Shown in pieces: positions 34,328 to 46,264 of a stretch of DNA of 64,000 nucleotides. Numbering within the stretch: the stretch's first letter is position 1; each line of letters starts with the position of its first letter. The notes below the pieces were generated by a model that did no database searches, had not been told where the DNA came from, and saw only the letters and a program-made list of their open reading frames with translations. The stretch is from positions 310,001 through 374,000 of the forward strand of contig SAXG01000012.1 of NCBI GenBank assembly GCA_012932865.1, in the 5' to 3' direction. Both the position numbers and the translations under genes were made by a program. This stretch comes from Amylostereum areolatum (lineage: Eukaryota; Basidiomycota; Agaricomycetes; Russulales; Stereaceae).

Positions 34328-34592
34328 ATGTCGGAAGTCCTTAGCATTGACATACGATCAGGACGGCGCATTATTTCAGCGCCAAAATACAATGTGTCAT
34401 TACAAGTAGTACTTACCATCGGCGTTGCAGGATACCTTTGGTATGTTTCAAGCTGCATTCACTGTGCGCGACGAGGGTACGCCGGTTGGGAGAGCGGATC
34501 CAGATGTCTGGCTGGAGATTAGCTTGCTCGAATGTCACAATTTAGCACGTCTGGCAAGGGGAGAGTGTGAGCTTTCGATTCTCGAATCCTGA
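34328..34592 (+). CDS. Short coding-like segment of unknown function between NIP7 and SEC39
   Basis: Starting at ATG 34328 the frame reads MSEVLSIDIRSGRRIISAPK, then on to SLQVVLTIGVA. If one extra G at about 34433 is skipped, it continues as DTFGMFQAAFTVRDEGTPVG and RADPDVWLEISLLECHNLA to a TGA at 34590-34592. The composition (balanced hydrophobic, charged and Gly/Pro) looks coding, unlike the shadow frames nearby. Alternatively the second part is an exon preceded by an intron ending GTTGCAG. I do not recognise the family, and upstream exons may exist in 34200-34320. Confidence 0.35.
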
Positions 34593-34748
34593 ACGAGTGA
34601 ATTATGAATACGTGGACGTATCACGTGGAACGCGTCGTGCGGTACATACACACTGCGTTACGTCTGCGTAACACAAGTGTACATCCTGCACCTACATACA
34701 CCCAAGAACTCAACTCCAACCTTTCACATCGCGGGGCACCCTTTCAAC

Positions 34749-37700
34749 ATGCTCACTGGCTCTGAAGATCTATGTCAACTTTGGACTAATATCCCTGACG
34801 ATTCGTTGTCCCTCGAAGTCATCCGCTCGACCCTAGCACGCGTCGAGGATGACCTTTGGGTCGCCGCTGCATGTGCAGACAGGTTGGTCAACGACGTTGA
34901 TATCCAACGAGAAATATTGGTAGAAGGGATCAAACGGTCCGCCCCTGCTGGCGATCGCGTACAAAATGTCTCCTCCTTCGGGCCTTCGAGCGGACAAACG
35001 GGGAACCCGGTTGAGACCCTCGTCTCCTACTTCCAAGACGAACCAGCCGACGCGCAGATTTGTCATATACGTTCCATCCTACTCGACCGCTTGGACCGTC
35101 TCAACACTTTCGTGGAAATTTGTCAAGCCCACACCGAGACCGAGACCGAGACCGAGACCGAGGAGTTGGCAGACAATGAATGGGAGGACGACCCCTGGGA
35201 TGACGGAGGAGCAGAGAAGGGGCAAGCGACCACACACACACCACCGTTTCCCTTGTCCGACTTCCTTTCAGGCAGTTTGGCAACTCATGCATGTCTACTC
35301 GCCACGATGCAATCTTTCCCCTCCCTCCTAGTGCTAGCCAAGCGTCACAGCTCTGTCCTCTGGCCGTCGCGTTTCGATATCCTCGACAGCATTCCAGAGC
35401 ATTCGTCTCCATCAGACTACCGGGAGTTGTTGCCTGCGCTGCAGCCATCCACAGACTCTGAACACATCTTCCCCGTTGAACCATGGCGCCAAGAACCAGA
35501 CTGGTCTGAGTTGCCAGCTATACAGGAGTCCCTCAAGGCCTCTACATCGAGTTTTATACTTCCTTACCTCCCGCTTCATCCGCGGCTCCCCGGGAAGCCT
35601 CAAATACCATTGTCGCCGGACGAGTTGGCGTCCTGGTACATTGACCGCGTCGATCGTATTCTTTCATCAACTGGAATGGCTGACGTTGCTTTGGCATTGA
35701 TTCAACATGGTGCCTCACAAGGGATCCCAGGTCTTGATGAACTGGGGGAGGAACTCAGTCTTCTCTCGCGCCTTGTTTATCGCACGCATGCTTCCAATGT
35801 GGCGGACGAAGACTGGTCCTTGGAACGTTGGAAAGCCATGAATCCGTCCGAAGTCGTTCAGGCTTACTTGAAGCCTTCCACACCAGAGACTGTCGTGGCA
35901 GACATCCGCAAATTGGTTATGCCATATCTTTTTGTCCTGGAATCTCGAGCAGAGCGTGAAGGGATTCCAGACCCGTCACTTTCTACCCGTATGCTGCAGA
36001 ACTACATTCTAGCGGCATCTTTGGAAATGATAGCACCCATCTTTGAAGCCTCGAAACCAACCATCCCCGCAGTTCAGAGGCTCATTCGTAACGACGAAGA
36101 GATGGCACGGCTTGCCCTCGCCTGTCTCTACGGATGCGACAGCCTCGTTGAGTGGCCTACAATGAGCAGGATATTCGAATGCCTTCCAGTTTGGGATCTG
36201 CCCGCCGACGACGATCTTGTCGACGAAGGTGACACGACCGTGTCATCATTGGGCCTTTTCGTCACCCCAACTACTGCCACACCACGATGTACACCATCCG
36301 ATTTGTTCTTATTTTTCTCACCTTTGCCTTCTACATCCCTGTCGCGTATCTTGGATATCCTGGACGTTCACCTCGAATCCGGAGAGATTCTCGCAAGATG
36401 GAATGTCGCAGCGCCGCTGAGATGGTTCCTCCAAAGCGCAAGTGACGAAGGGCAACAGCGCTCCCGGGCAACGCGCATGTCGCGGCGTCACGGGGGCTCA
36501 GAAGATAACCTTGACAGTCAGGACGAGTGGGAATGGCTCCTGGAGGACATGCGAAAGCTAGCTGGAACAAACGAGGCAGGGTTGCAGAGCGCTTTTGGTC
36601 TTTTAAATGAAGTAGAGGTCATCCGTATTTTCTTCGGTGGACTTCTTAGCACAGGAAGTGAGTTTATCAACTTCCGTATCAGCGCTCGACTGACAGTCAA
36701 ATTTTCACAGGATTTGATGTGGCAAGAAGCCTCTTATTTTCTAAGAAGAGCCCACTCCACTTGGACGGCGCCGCGATAGAAAGTATCTGCCTCGCGGCCT
36801 CCAGAGAATTTTATGACAACGCCAGCTCTGGTAACTATCGCTTTGGGGACATGAAGCTGGCGTATGACTGGTAAGTTTCCGTACTATGCAAACCCGTTCA
36901 CACACTGACAGTGAAATCAGCTTGTCCGTACCCACAGGGTCTGACGCAATTACTCGCGAGAAGGAGTTCATCGAGGCAACATCACGAATCACGTCCTTCA
37001 ACGTTATGTCCCGCCCGGGAATCCCTATCGCTCCGATCGAAATCCGACTCACCAAGGACCGACTCTCCCTCGTCTCCCGTGTCCTATCCAACAACAGTGA
37101 CGCTTACAAGTATACAGAAGTCATACTTGACCTGGTACACAAGCTTGGCTTCCGGGATGACCCAGTGGCGAAGGTGAAGGCCCTTGCCATGATCGCGGAC
37201 ACCGCACTCCAAGCGGAAGACTTCTCCCGAGCGTATGAAACGAACAAAGCGATTGTCGAAGCCGTAAAACAACTGAAATCGTCCTCCATTGCTGAGGACA
37301 AGATGCAGGAAGCAATAGAAGTTTGTTGGGTCGCCTGTTTCCAGCTCGGCCGTCAGCTAGAGTTCGTTGACGTTCAGAAGAAGCTCATTCTTCTTGGGAG
37401 AGCTCTCGAATTCTGTCCGCCGGACAAGCTCATCGACGTTCTATCCGCCTGGTCTCGCCTTGAGGAAGAAGACATTGGACTTAGGAAGGAACGTTTGGCA
37501 AAGCGACGCGCGGGAGGCCGCAGCGACCGTGGTGCCAAGCGATCGTATATTGGAGTGCCTTCACTATCCACGCGCTTCCAGAGCCTGCAGATTCCTTCCA
37601 TCCCTTCTTCGCCTGATGCAGCAGCATTGGCAAGCACCTTTAGTCGTGTCGCGGCGAACTTTCCCTTTTCTGTCGGAGGGCGTCCGGCCTCTATTGCATC

Positions 37701-37836
37701 AGACGACACCACCGCGTCTCGATCTAGGAGCAACGAGAGGGCTTGGACGAGGCGGGATCATGAAGATGTCTCCGCACAAGCCAGTCGTGCACTCCAAAAG
37801 GGTATTGGCTGGCTTATTGGTGCTGAAGATGAGTAA
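34749..37836 (+). CDS. SEC39: SEC39-domain secretory pathway protein
   Basis: Sec39 (NBAS-like) is a helical-rod subunit of the Dsl1/NRZ tethering complex that captures Golgi-derived COPI vesicles at the ER. The first ATG of the open frame is 34749 (MLTGSEDLCQLWTNIPDDSL). Sec39-like stretches include SRFDILDSIPEHSSPSDYRE, ASWYIDRVDRILSSTGMADV followed by ALALIQHGASQGIPGLDELG, and LVYRTHASNVADEDWSLERW. The rest is alpha-solenoid, with LLGRALEFCPPDKLIDVLSA near the end. Two introns (about 36659-36711 and 36871-36920) are clean GT-AG. About 990 residues, intact. An acidic insert encoded by an ACCGAG repeat lies near residue 130. It is named from resemblance to the Sec39 domain; distant homology to Nup84-type solenoids was considered and disfavoured. 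Confidence 0.8.
35133..35162 (+). repeat. In-frame hexanucleotide tandem repeat (ACCGAG) x5 in SEC39
   Basis: Five perfect ACCGAG units encode a Thr-Glu run (TETETETETE) in the variable loop. The period is a multiple of three, so unit gain or loss keeps the frame. Confidence 0.9.
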
Positions 37837-38274
37837 AGATACTGAATGTTTACGGTTGCCCACATGTTTTATATACTCTGTTACAAACATGAGTATCACA
37901 CAGCGGGGGATGTGATGACCTGGAAGGCGAAGCGAGTGGGGGTGTATGTGAATGGGTAAGGAGCGACTGGGATGTAGTACGAATTGGTAGAATGAACGAA
38001 TGGAAGTCCATGGTGAGATGTGTTTACTAGAAGTGGGATGGAAGTTGGGAGTGGGAAGAATGAAGATAGAATAAGTGAATGAGCCGTCCCGAGGGAAGAG
38101 AGCCAGTGATAGTATTACAACAGGATGTAGAAAATATAAACGATAGAGGTATGTACGTGACGGACACAAAAGATAAAAAATGAAATAAACGATAAATCAA
38201 CGTCCCGTACAAACCTATCCATCTAACAACAGTTCAGAGAACACAAAACAACATGGAAGAGTACAAACATGGAA
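37837..38274. other. Convergent 3' intergenic region
   Basis: This is 438 bp between the stops of SEC39 (+) and the Ser/Pro-rich gene (-). It is AT-richer, with ATAAA-like runs near 38170-38195. No gene is seen. Confidence 0.55.
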
Positions 38275-40966
38275 CTACGTCGCGGCTCCGAAGCGCGTGC
38301 CCACGCCCGTCCGTGCGCGGGGACGATTGACGACGCCTGAACGAGCATCAAACGTTCCGGTCTTTGCCAAGGCTGGGAGGAGGTCTTCGTCTTGGCGAGG
38401 AATCCCGCCACGACCACAGAGCGTGCAATGGTCTCCTGAAGACTCCTTCGCGCGCATCTCCTCGACCTCACTGCGCAGGTCGCGTACCTGGCACTCGAGC
38501 TCCCAGATCTGGCGCTGCCATGCTTTACGGGACGCAGTAAGCTGATCTTGCAACGCTTGGATAACCGTAGACGGGTCATCAGACTGTAACATGATCCTAT
38601 CGTCCGACATTCGTGAAGAGACTGAGAAGCCCGGAGTGATGGGCGACAGACCACTCGCAATCGTGGATGTATCAGGCTCCAACTCCGAGGTGAGGTCGTT
38701 ATCCATGAGATGTTCGGCAAAATGTGCGCTGAAGACAGTGGATATGGGTCGAAGCCTAAGGCTAGGGAATTCACTAGAACCTGGGGGAGCGCTATTGGGG
38801 GTAGGAGCACGAAGAGTTGGCATTGTCGCCTCTGGGACCAATGTAGACCTGCTGCGATTGTCTTCTTGCGATGAGTACGGCAGAAGGTTGGTCGAGGTTT
38901 CTGACGGCGTGAAGATCGCAGGAGGGGGATGACGTCGTCGGCCAGCACTACCTCGACGAGGACTCCCGTCCAAACAATTTCCCTTATCAGTCATATCATC
39001 GGTTGACGATGGTGCAGACGATGAAAAGGACGGAACCGGTACGCGACTACTCGGTAGCTTTGGAGTCCTAGGAGCAGGAGGGAGAGCGTCAACAACGACA
39101 GGAAGTGGGGGAAGACTGGGGGCATCCTTGTCTTTGCCGTTGAAAAGACGCATCAAGCCCGACTTCTTGTGTTTGAGACGTGGGGGCGCAGTCGAAGGGC
39201 CCTGGGGAGCGGGGGAGACCTCCTCAGGGGTACGCGTCGAAGAAGGTGGGGTTCCTATGGACAAGTTTTGGAGGGCATTTATCGCCTTCACACCCGCACT
39301 AGTGGAGCGAGCGCGTGTTCTGGGTGCATTGCGCGACAGCTCCGTGTTAGAGCGCGTTGCGGGCTCGCTGTGTAGAAAAGGTGCAGAGTAAGGCGTCTGC
39401 CCCGTTGTAGTTCTGGAACGCTCTTTAGCCTGAGCCTGCGCCTCTTGGAGCGAGATCAACGTGAAGGTTGGGGATGCAGGAAGCTCCGTCCATCCTGGCA
39501 GCTGGTTTGATTGCGAGAAAATCTTCGTTTCTCGATTTCGGGATTTGATACTGGAATGACTCGTGGCGACTCGCAACGAGGTCTCTACAGGTACGGGACT
39601 GGATATGGACCTTCCTTGCAGGCCGGTGGCCAGTCGTTTCAGCGACGACGCATCACTGCTGTTATTTCCGGAGGAGGACGTCGACCCGTTGATAGTAACA
39701 GCTGAGGTGGATGGAGATGCCATGCTGACGCCTATGCTTGACTCTGTGGCGTGAGATTCGCGTAGGTATGTAGCAGGCGCATGTCGGTTGGATGGAACAG
39801 GAGGAAGCTGAAATGACTCGCGATATGGGCTCGACACGTCCGGATTTGCATACGGATGAACGAACTCCTGCTGCACAAGCACGGATTGAGGAGAACCCGT
39901 GCGGGACGACGTGCGCGTATCAGTGCGAGCGAGGGCGTTAGAAAATACCGAAGGAGCAGGGGAAGATGAACGGGTATAAAGTCCAACGGGAGACACGTTG
40001 GTGGACTGTGCCAAGAAATTGCCAACTGGGGGGCTGGAGGATGGGTGAAGGGAGCTAGTGGATGGATGTGTGTTTGAGGCCGTCCTGGCACGGGCGCGTG
40101 CTTTCGATGGTGCTGGGTACGCCTGGTTTCGCAGAGATGGCGGTGTGTTCACGGATAACGAGGTTGAAGACATGGAAGCTTGGGTAAGAGCACTAAGCAA
40201 ATCGTCGGCATCGCATCAGTATCATATCTATATATTAAAAAATGGGGACCACGCACTGAAGGGCACCACCCGAGACAGACACATTGGACGAGGTTGTCTC
40301 GAACGATTTCTTCTCTTTCCCGGAGGATCGTTGAGATTCACAACTCGGGCGGGGCGCGCCCGCTGCTTTACTACTTGACGAACCGATGCCAAAAGTCTTC
40401 ATGAATCCTGTTCGGCCTCGCTTGGAGATGAAAGAACGTGCATCATCCTCAGGTTCATCCTGCTCCTGTAGTGTGTCATCCTCAAGCTCCCACGGAGCGG
40501 GAGAGTGGAAGCGCATCCTGGGGCCAAGTACGCTCATGCGCGGATCCTCGTCGCTCTCTTCGCGAGTGTAGTCTGTCCTGGTGTCGTCGTCGTCGTCGTC
40601 CTCATAAGAGTGCGGGTCCTCAATCGGGGAATGCGGATGAGTGTATGTGTCGTCGTCGTCGAGGTCAAGTATGCTAGCAGAAGGGTCGCTAAGACGTTCT
40701 CGGTCGAGCCTAGGGGTGTGGACGGAAGGTTTGCCCATGGAGCGATAGTGAGGAGGGATGGCGAAATCAAAATGCTCCGTGTTCGCGTCAAAGTCGGCGG
40801 GGCGAGGAGAAAAGCGGGCATGGCTGTAGACGGAGGGAGTGTCGGGAAATTCTGTGAGCGAAGGGAAGCGACCGTGATGCAAGTCAGCCCTAGCGGCGCG
40901 CTGGTCGAGGAGACGCCGGAGATGGTCTTCGTGGGCGGAAGAGGGCGAATCCATCGCACTGAGCAT
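38275..40966 (-). CDS. Ser/Pro-rich protein with C-terminal coiled coil and CxxC, unknown function
   Basis: I do not recognise the family. Two exons join across an intron of about 90 nt (about 40186-40275, GTGGTG...CCCAAG), linking SSNVSVSG to SMSSTSLSVNTPPSL. The first exon starts at ATG 40966 or 40954 and has HEDHLRRLLDQRAARADLHH, then acidic DDDD/EDDDDDD tracts. The second is about 600 residues rich in Ser, Pro and Thr. Near its end a predicted coiled coil (VIQALQDQLTASRKAWQRQI followed by WELECQVRDLRSEVEEMRAK) precedes a CTLCG motif and a basic tail. The layout suggests a scaffold or polarity-type protein; that is inference. The frame is clean. It is divergent from CGR1 across 208 bp. Confidence 0.75.
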
Positions 40967-41174
40967 CGCGCTCAACGTCGGCGAGCGGGTGTGAGGCGGG
41001 GGGCGGGACTGGCGGGATGGCAGGATAGAGGGACGGGGAAAAGGCAAGAGAAGGAGGAAGAGCCTGAGAACGTTTGCGGTGAACGAACATCCTGATGAGG
41101 TAAGCGCCTGCTCTCGTTCTTCGGACTCGGACTCTTTCTTCAATTTAGTTTCATTTGTATCAACGACGACGACG
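40967..41174. promoter_or_regulatory. Bidirectional promoter region, Ser/Pro-rich gene / CGR1
   Basis: 208 bp separate start codons at 40966 (-) and 41175 (+). The interval carries a strongly purine-rich tract on the plus strand (GGGGAAAAGGCAAGAGAAGGA near 41035-41060). No specific element can be named. Confidence 0.45.
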
Positions 41175-41705
41175 ATGGCGGACGAGCAACACCCAGTTCC
41201 CGTGGCCTCCCTCGCTTCCTCTGCGAAAGGAAGGACGTCAGGAAAGCCGTGGAAGTACGAAAAGTCTCCCGTAGTGTGCGTCCCCTCTTTCCTTCCCTTC
41301 CCTCTCTCTTCATCTTTGCACTGCTCTCAGTCGATCCCACCTCCAACCCGCGCTCAAGGCAAAAAGCTGGTCTGACCGCATACAAAAGACCAAGAAGGAG
41401 CAAGCTATTAAAAAACTCGAGGCCGAACTCAAGGAAGAGAAACAGACAGAGCTCACACGGTCCGTCTTTTTTCTCCTTTTCCCTTACACTACTGATTGTC
41501 TACTAGCCGAAGAGAAGTTACTATGGCACGGAAGAAGGCTGCAGAAGAGCGCCGACAAGCTGAGGAGATGAAGGCACAGGTGTGTACCTTCTGATTGTAT
41601 CTAGTCCCCTGCGTAAGGCTTACTTTAGTACTCCTCCAGCTCGGGGCCCGCAAAGCTGCCCGATTGAGGAGGAGGGCTGGTCGATCAAAAAAAATCAAGC
41701 AATAA
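41175..41705 (+). CDS. CGR1: rRNA-processing protein CGR1
   Basis: CGR1 is a small, highly charged nucleolar protein required for 60S pre-rRNA processing. The ATG at 41175 gives MADEQHPVPVASLASSAKGR, followed by the family's conserved SGKPWKYEK. Three introns then join RSHLQPALKAKSWSDRIQKT, a Lys/Glu-rich helix (KKEQAIKKLEAELKEEKQTE), RREVTMARKKAAEERRQAEE and the terminal LGARKAARLRRRAGRSKKIK. The charge pattern and order fit the Cgr1 family, and the total of about 120 residues is normal. All introns have GT-AG ends and the frame is clean. Confidence 0.87.
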
Positions 41706-42123
41706 ACGTCACCTTGTCCATCAAAATTACCTCGACTGTTCATCGTCGAACCCCGTTGCTTTGCAGCGATCCGTCTTATCGACGTATCTGGGCTCCAGTG
41801 CTTTGGCCAGGCAGATGCCAGCGTATATGCCAGTGTTCATTCCATTTTTTTTGACGGGGGCATGCACGAGAGATGTCGGACGCAGGAGTATTCTCAATAC
41901 GATCGATACATGCCCCACGGACATTCCAATTGTATTTGTTTGTGTCTTACCTACCGCCTCCTAGACCATTTTTGGTTGGTCGAGCTGTAGTGGGCCGACG
42001 GGGCTCAAGGAATACACCTGAATACACCCAAGCATATATATGAAGCATGTCCACGGAGCTAACTGGACGATATAGGCTAATGTTAAGACCATGTGTCTGC
42101 TTCTCGCGCCATCATCCTGCCCT
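41706..42123. other. Convergent 3' intergenic region
   Basis: This is 418 bp between the stops of CGR1 (+) and VPS18 (-), with no supportable gene. It presumably holds both 3' UTRs. Confidence 0.55.
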
Positions 42124-45100
42124 CTACAAGTCCCAAGTCGCGTCCACTTCCCCCTCCTTCACGAAAAGTTTGTCCAGCCCCGCAACAACGCTTTCGCAGA
42201 GAGGACATGTACTCGCAAGAATGTCTTCCAGCTCAACCCGCAATTTCTCCATGCGTTTACCGTCCTTCTCCGCGACTCCCTTCTTCCCCGCGCCACCAAT
42301 ACCAGGTATCCATCCTGCGGGCGCTGTAACGACGCTTGCGAGCGCATCAGGGACGATGAGGTCCCGAAGGTTTCGCCCGAGAGCATTCGCCGCACGGGGA
42401 GCAGCAGCGAAGTTAGAGGATAACAGTGTCCTCTGGGCAGTGGATTGACGTGCAGGGACAGCCGAGTGTAGATGCATGATGGTCGAACGGTCTATGGCAC
42501 CCGCGCTACCTCGGATCAATTCATCCTGAAGGTTCAAAATGCGACGGAGCACATGCGGAGGGAGGTACTCCTTCGTCTGCAGATGATGATCAGGACTAGC
42601 AGGAATAATTGTCGCTGAAATTGACACGTACAAGACCAATAAGACAGTCAGCATGGAATGTGTGCTGACAAGGGAACACATAGAATTGCCGTGACAATAG
42701 TGGGAATGCGCAAACAGAGCACTTCTCGCCAGCATCTATGGTGATGAAACGATTCTTGAGCCCACTGATGTACTCTTTCATAGATTCGGCGTTGCGGGTA
42801 GCATCATCCATCTCGCTTTTCAGGTTGTCTATTTGTGCGGAGTATCCCTCTAACGCGTTGGCAATTTCCTCCTTGAAGTCATCGATGACCACAAAATCGG
42901 GGAAGAATGGGAGAATATCCTCGATCTTGAGCAGATCCGTGTTTTCCAGAAAACGCATGGCCCTAAACAAAGTCAACGAGTCGATATCTCGCCCGAAGAA
43001 AGAACGTACATTTTGATGTCCTTCTTGTCTTGAACAACAAACTTCGCGATCTTGAGCCAGAGATTTTTCCGCAACTGCTGGTCGTCTTCTGGTTTATCCG
43101 CATTCATCTGGGCAAGCTCAAGATCGCCCTTCTCCAACGCAAGGTCGACACTGCTCTCCCACAATCCCATCTGAGAGTAGATGTGAACGCAAGGCTGTGT
43201 TCGCCCCGCTTCGGTACACAGACGAAGGGCGTAGTCGAGATCGTAGTGTGGCTTTCCTGTCAAAGGATCTACTGGAGCGGAGGACAGAAAACGCAATAGT
43301 GGCCCGTCATCTGCCGAGGAAGAAGAGGAAGGTGAGGCATGGAAGGTGACGAGGAGGTTATGAATGGTGGGGGAAGTATTGTGCCGTTCGAAGATGACAT
43401 GGTTGAGATATCGAACGGCATGGTTGGGAGAGAGGGGATCCCGAGGCGTGTGTTGGAATTGCAGCAGGGCAGGTATCAGCCTAAGAGGATCGAGGGCAGG
43501 CTGTCGTAGCCAAGCATCGACAGTTTCCTTGGGGGAATGACGCATGAGTACTGGTGCGAATCGGTAGTAGAGGTCAAGGGACGATTGGCGACTGATGATC
43601 TCGTTGGCTTTTGACCATTCTTCCTCCAGGATCCAATGTTCGACAACGCGCTCGTTGTCCGCCGATGATACTCGCATAGTGGAGGTACATGTCAGTACGT
43701 CCATGTCCTTGAATCAGTTCATAGACTGTATGCGGGTCCAGGTTGTCCTGTACTTGACTTGAGCAAAGCAACGTGCAGGATGAAACGGGTCATACCATGT
43801 ACGTTTTCATAAACTGTCGAAGGTCTTCTTCCAGAATTGTTCGTTCGGCTTTGACATTGTCCACATCGTACGAGGCCGACGATGAAGCGACGAGGTCATC
43901 GAGCTCGTTGCATTTACTGAGATAGAACTCGACTAGCCATGTAGCAAGCATCATGCGCTGCGTCAGATCCTGACGACTGTGTCAGTTGTGCATGCATTAT
44001 GACATGTGTGCGCAATTCACCGATTTCTGCGTCCTTTCCAGTCGAGAGACTAGGTATGACCGCAATGCATCTCGTTCGTTCAAGTCCAAAAACTGTAACG
44101 CAACTTCTTCAAAGGTCACAGAACATTGTGCATATGCCTGTGCAGCTTGGTAATAACGACCGTCCCGAAAAAGTGCATGCGCTTGTGCAGAGACGACGTG
44201 GTCCCGTTGCAATGCTGTCTGCATAATATATATGAGGATGGGAAGACATGTCTCGAGAGACACATACTATCCTTTGCATACTTCAACGCAACATCAAATT
44301 TCCCTTTCTGCAGGTAGACTTTCCAAACATCGCGGTCTTCGTTGCCGACAACAAGCTCAAACAGAGATTGATCAGTGTACACCCAATATGTCTTCCTAAC
44401 AGGATCGGAGGTCAGACCACGGACTTCCTCCCCAGGTTTCTGTGCGCGTGTGATGATGAGAAAGAAGATAACACCCTTGAAAGGGAAGACACACCAGAGG
44501 AAGGACCTCCTCGTAAGCCAAATTCTCGTCGAGGGTAGATATGGCAGCGATTCTATCTGGGTAAAGGAGTATGAAGTGGAACTCTGTTAGAGCTATAGAA
44601 ACTGGAGTCTCTGGAAGGCTTGCATCGCCTTGACTGGTGCCAGGAGAGGCAGGAAATGCTGGATAAGGAAAAAGTTGCGCGTTGTCGATGTGATCGTCCG
44701 AGTTCAATTGAAGGTTGAAACTCCCATGGTATATGCCCGGCCCTAGGCAGTTAGTTTAGTGGTAACAATATCGAGAAAAAATCATATGAGCGGACCTGTC
44801 ATCCATGCCATCTCCTTCGGGAGAGATTGCGCTTGGTCGCTATTAGGTGTATAATAATGAAGCTCTGAGTGCTGGATGTTCCCCGGCAATTCCGATATCT
44901 CTTCGAGGTTTCAGTTCGGGCTTACAGGAACAACACAAACTCACTCACTTGGTGCAGTCTCACGATAATTAGCGAATAAGGAAGTGAATACCCGACCTCC
45001 GTCGTCCGTCCGTCGTTCAGTAGATCCGACGAATTGATATATTCGCGAGGGCGTCGTGACAACGACCAAGGCTCTTTTGGGATCTATGGGGGGGAAGAAA

Positions 45101-45884
45101 TCGAAACTGATCCCCGTAATGGGATGTCGTTCGGGAAGGGAGAAGACAGCGTTCAAGTACCGCTCCTGGGACTTGAAGAAGTCCTCCTCCGCGTCCAGCA
45201 AAGCCTCGTAGATTGTCCCATTCCTTCCCCCGATAAGCATCTCGCGCGTAGAAGTGAGGTGTGAGGACGCCAGCAATGCTGCTTTATTCCACGCTATGCT
45301 TTCTATGACCATCTTGAAGGTCTTGAGTGGCTTTGGCTTCTTCCAGCCTTTGAAAAAGTACCAATTCTCGCCTTGTTGAGAGGTAATGACAAGGTGACGG
45401 CCAGAAGGATCAAGGAAGAGTTTGTAAATGGTGAAGTCGGCCGGTTTCCGGGGAATAAGAACCGACACGACCTGATCCGCGTGTGAGAGCTCGATGAGCA
45501 CAATGGTATTGGAGGCAAGGCCCATGGCCAGCGTGTCAGATGAAACCGCGAGCGATATAAGCGACGCAGGAATGGTATACTGTACGCGTCCCAGATCGAA
45601 TATGGGCGCAAGGGTGCTCGCAGGATTGATGAACTCGTCGTCGCCCTGGCCGAGGGTGAGCAAAGGGAATGCAAATGGACACAGAGTTACGCACCATACG
45701 GGAGCTACCAGCCAATACTGCATCATTATCATGGGGTGGAGGCTCGAAGCCTTCATATCGAAGGGGTGGGAGAGCGTGTGCGCCTTGCACTAGGCCAGCA
45801 GTAGGAGCAGCGGCATGTTCGACATCTACGGGGAATTAGGGGAAAGCAATAGGGTTGAGGACTGATCTTACAGTCATCGAACAT
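42124..45884 (-). CDS. VPS18: Vacuolar sorting protein VPS18/Pep3 (HOPS/CORVET subunit)
   Basis: Vps18 is a shared core subunit of the HOPS and CORVET tethering complexes on endosomes and vacuoles. The start is ATG 45884: a tiny first exon (MFDD) is joined to VEHAAAPTAGLV. An N-terminal beta-propeller follows (VQYTIPASLISLAVSSDTLA, FLDPSGRHLVITSQQG), then LPLKPGEEVRGLTSDPVRKT, a clathrin-type helical repeat region (YYQAAQAYAQCSVTFEEVAL, TWLVEFYLSKCNELDDL) and a C-terminal RING with CSVC, CQHTFHADC and CPLC. About ten introns. One extra base at 43660 breaks the frame between HYASIIG and DNERVVEHWILEE, and the exon boundary near 44260 (after KYAKD) may have another. The remainder is clean, so the protein is probably functional. 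Confidence 0.93.
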
Positions 45885-46180
45885 GGTGTGTGTTCGCCAG
45901 CCGGGTTACCGAGTTGAGTGGAATCGCAAGAGTTGGAGAATACAGAGAGGCGGAGGATGGGGCGCGTAAGCGACGCGCTGTGAAGTGACAAGTCCGAGAC
46001 AAGTCCATGAATTATCTAGACTTCATCACAGTCAGGGCTTGACGCACGTGTTAACCATCTCTCTAACGTCAACGTTCAAATTCTCTCGACATCCTGCTCC
46101 AACCGCAGAACAGAGTGGAGGGGATATCTTGCGTTTTTTCTTAACCGTGCCTTCTACGTGCCATTTGGACCCCCCTTGAA

Positions 46181-46186
46181 TATATA
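46181..46186 (+). promoter_or_regulatory. Candidate TATA box of the aldehyde dehydrogenase gene
   Basis: TATATA within TTGAATATATACTCC lies 79 bp upstream of the ATG at 46265, a usual distance for fungal TATA boxes. Supported by position and sequence only. Confidence 0.4.
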
Positions 46187-46264
46187 CTCCGATAGGAGGG
46201 TGACGTTCATATTTAACCAATGCGATAAGAGGCTGGCTCGACCGATTCGATCCTCCCGTCCATC

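Noticed and set aside
34749..37836. Identification as a Nup84/Nup107 nucleoporin
   Set aside because: The alpha-solenoid shape is similar, but the specific stretches around RVDRILSSTGMADVALALI and QGIPGLDELGEELSLL fit Sec39 better.
4581..46199. Identical 16-mer ATACTCCGATAGGAGG at 4581-4596 and 46184-46199
   Set aside because: About half such a pair is expected by chance in 64 kb, and the surrounding bases do not match.
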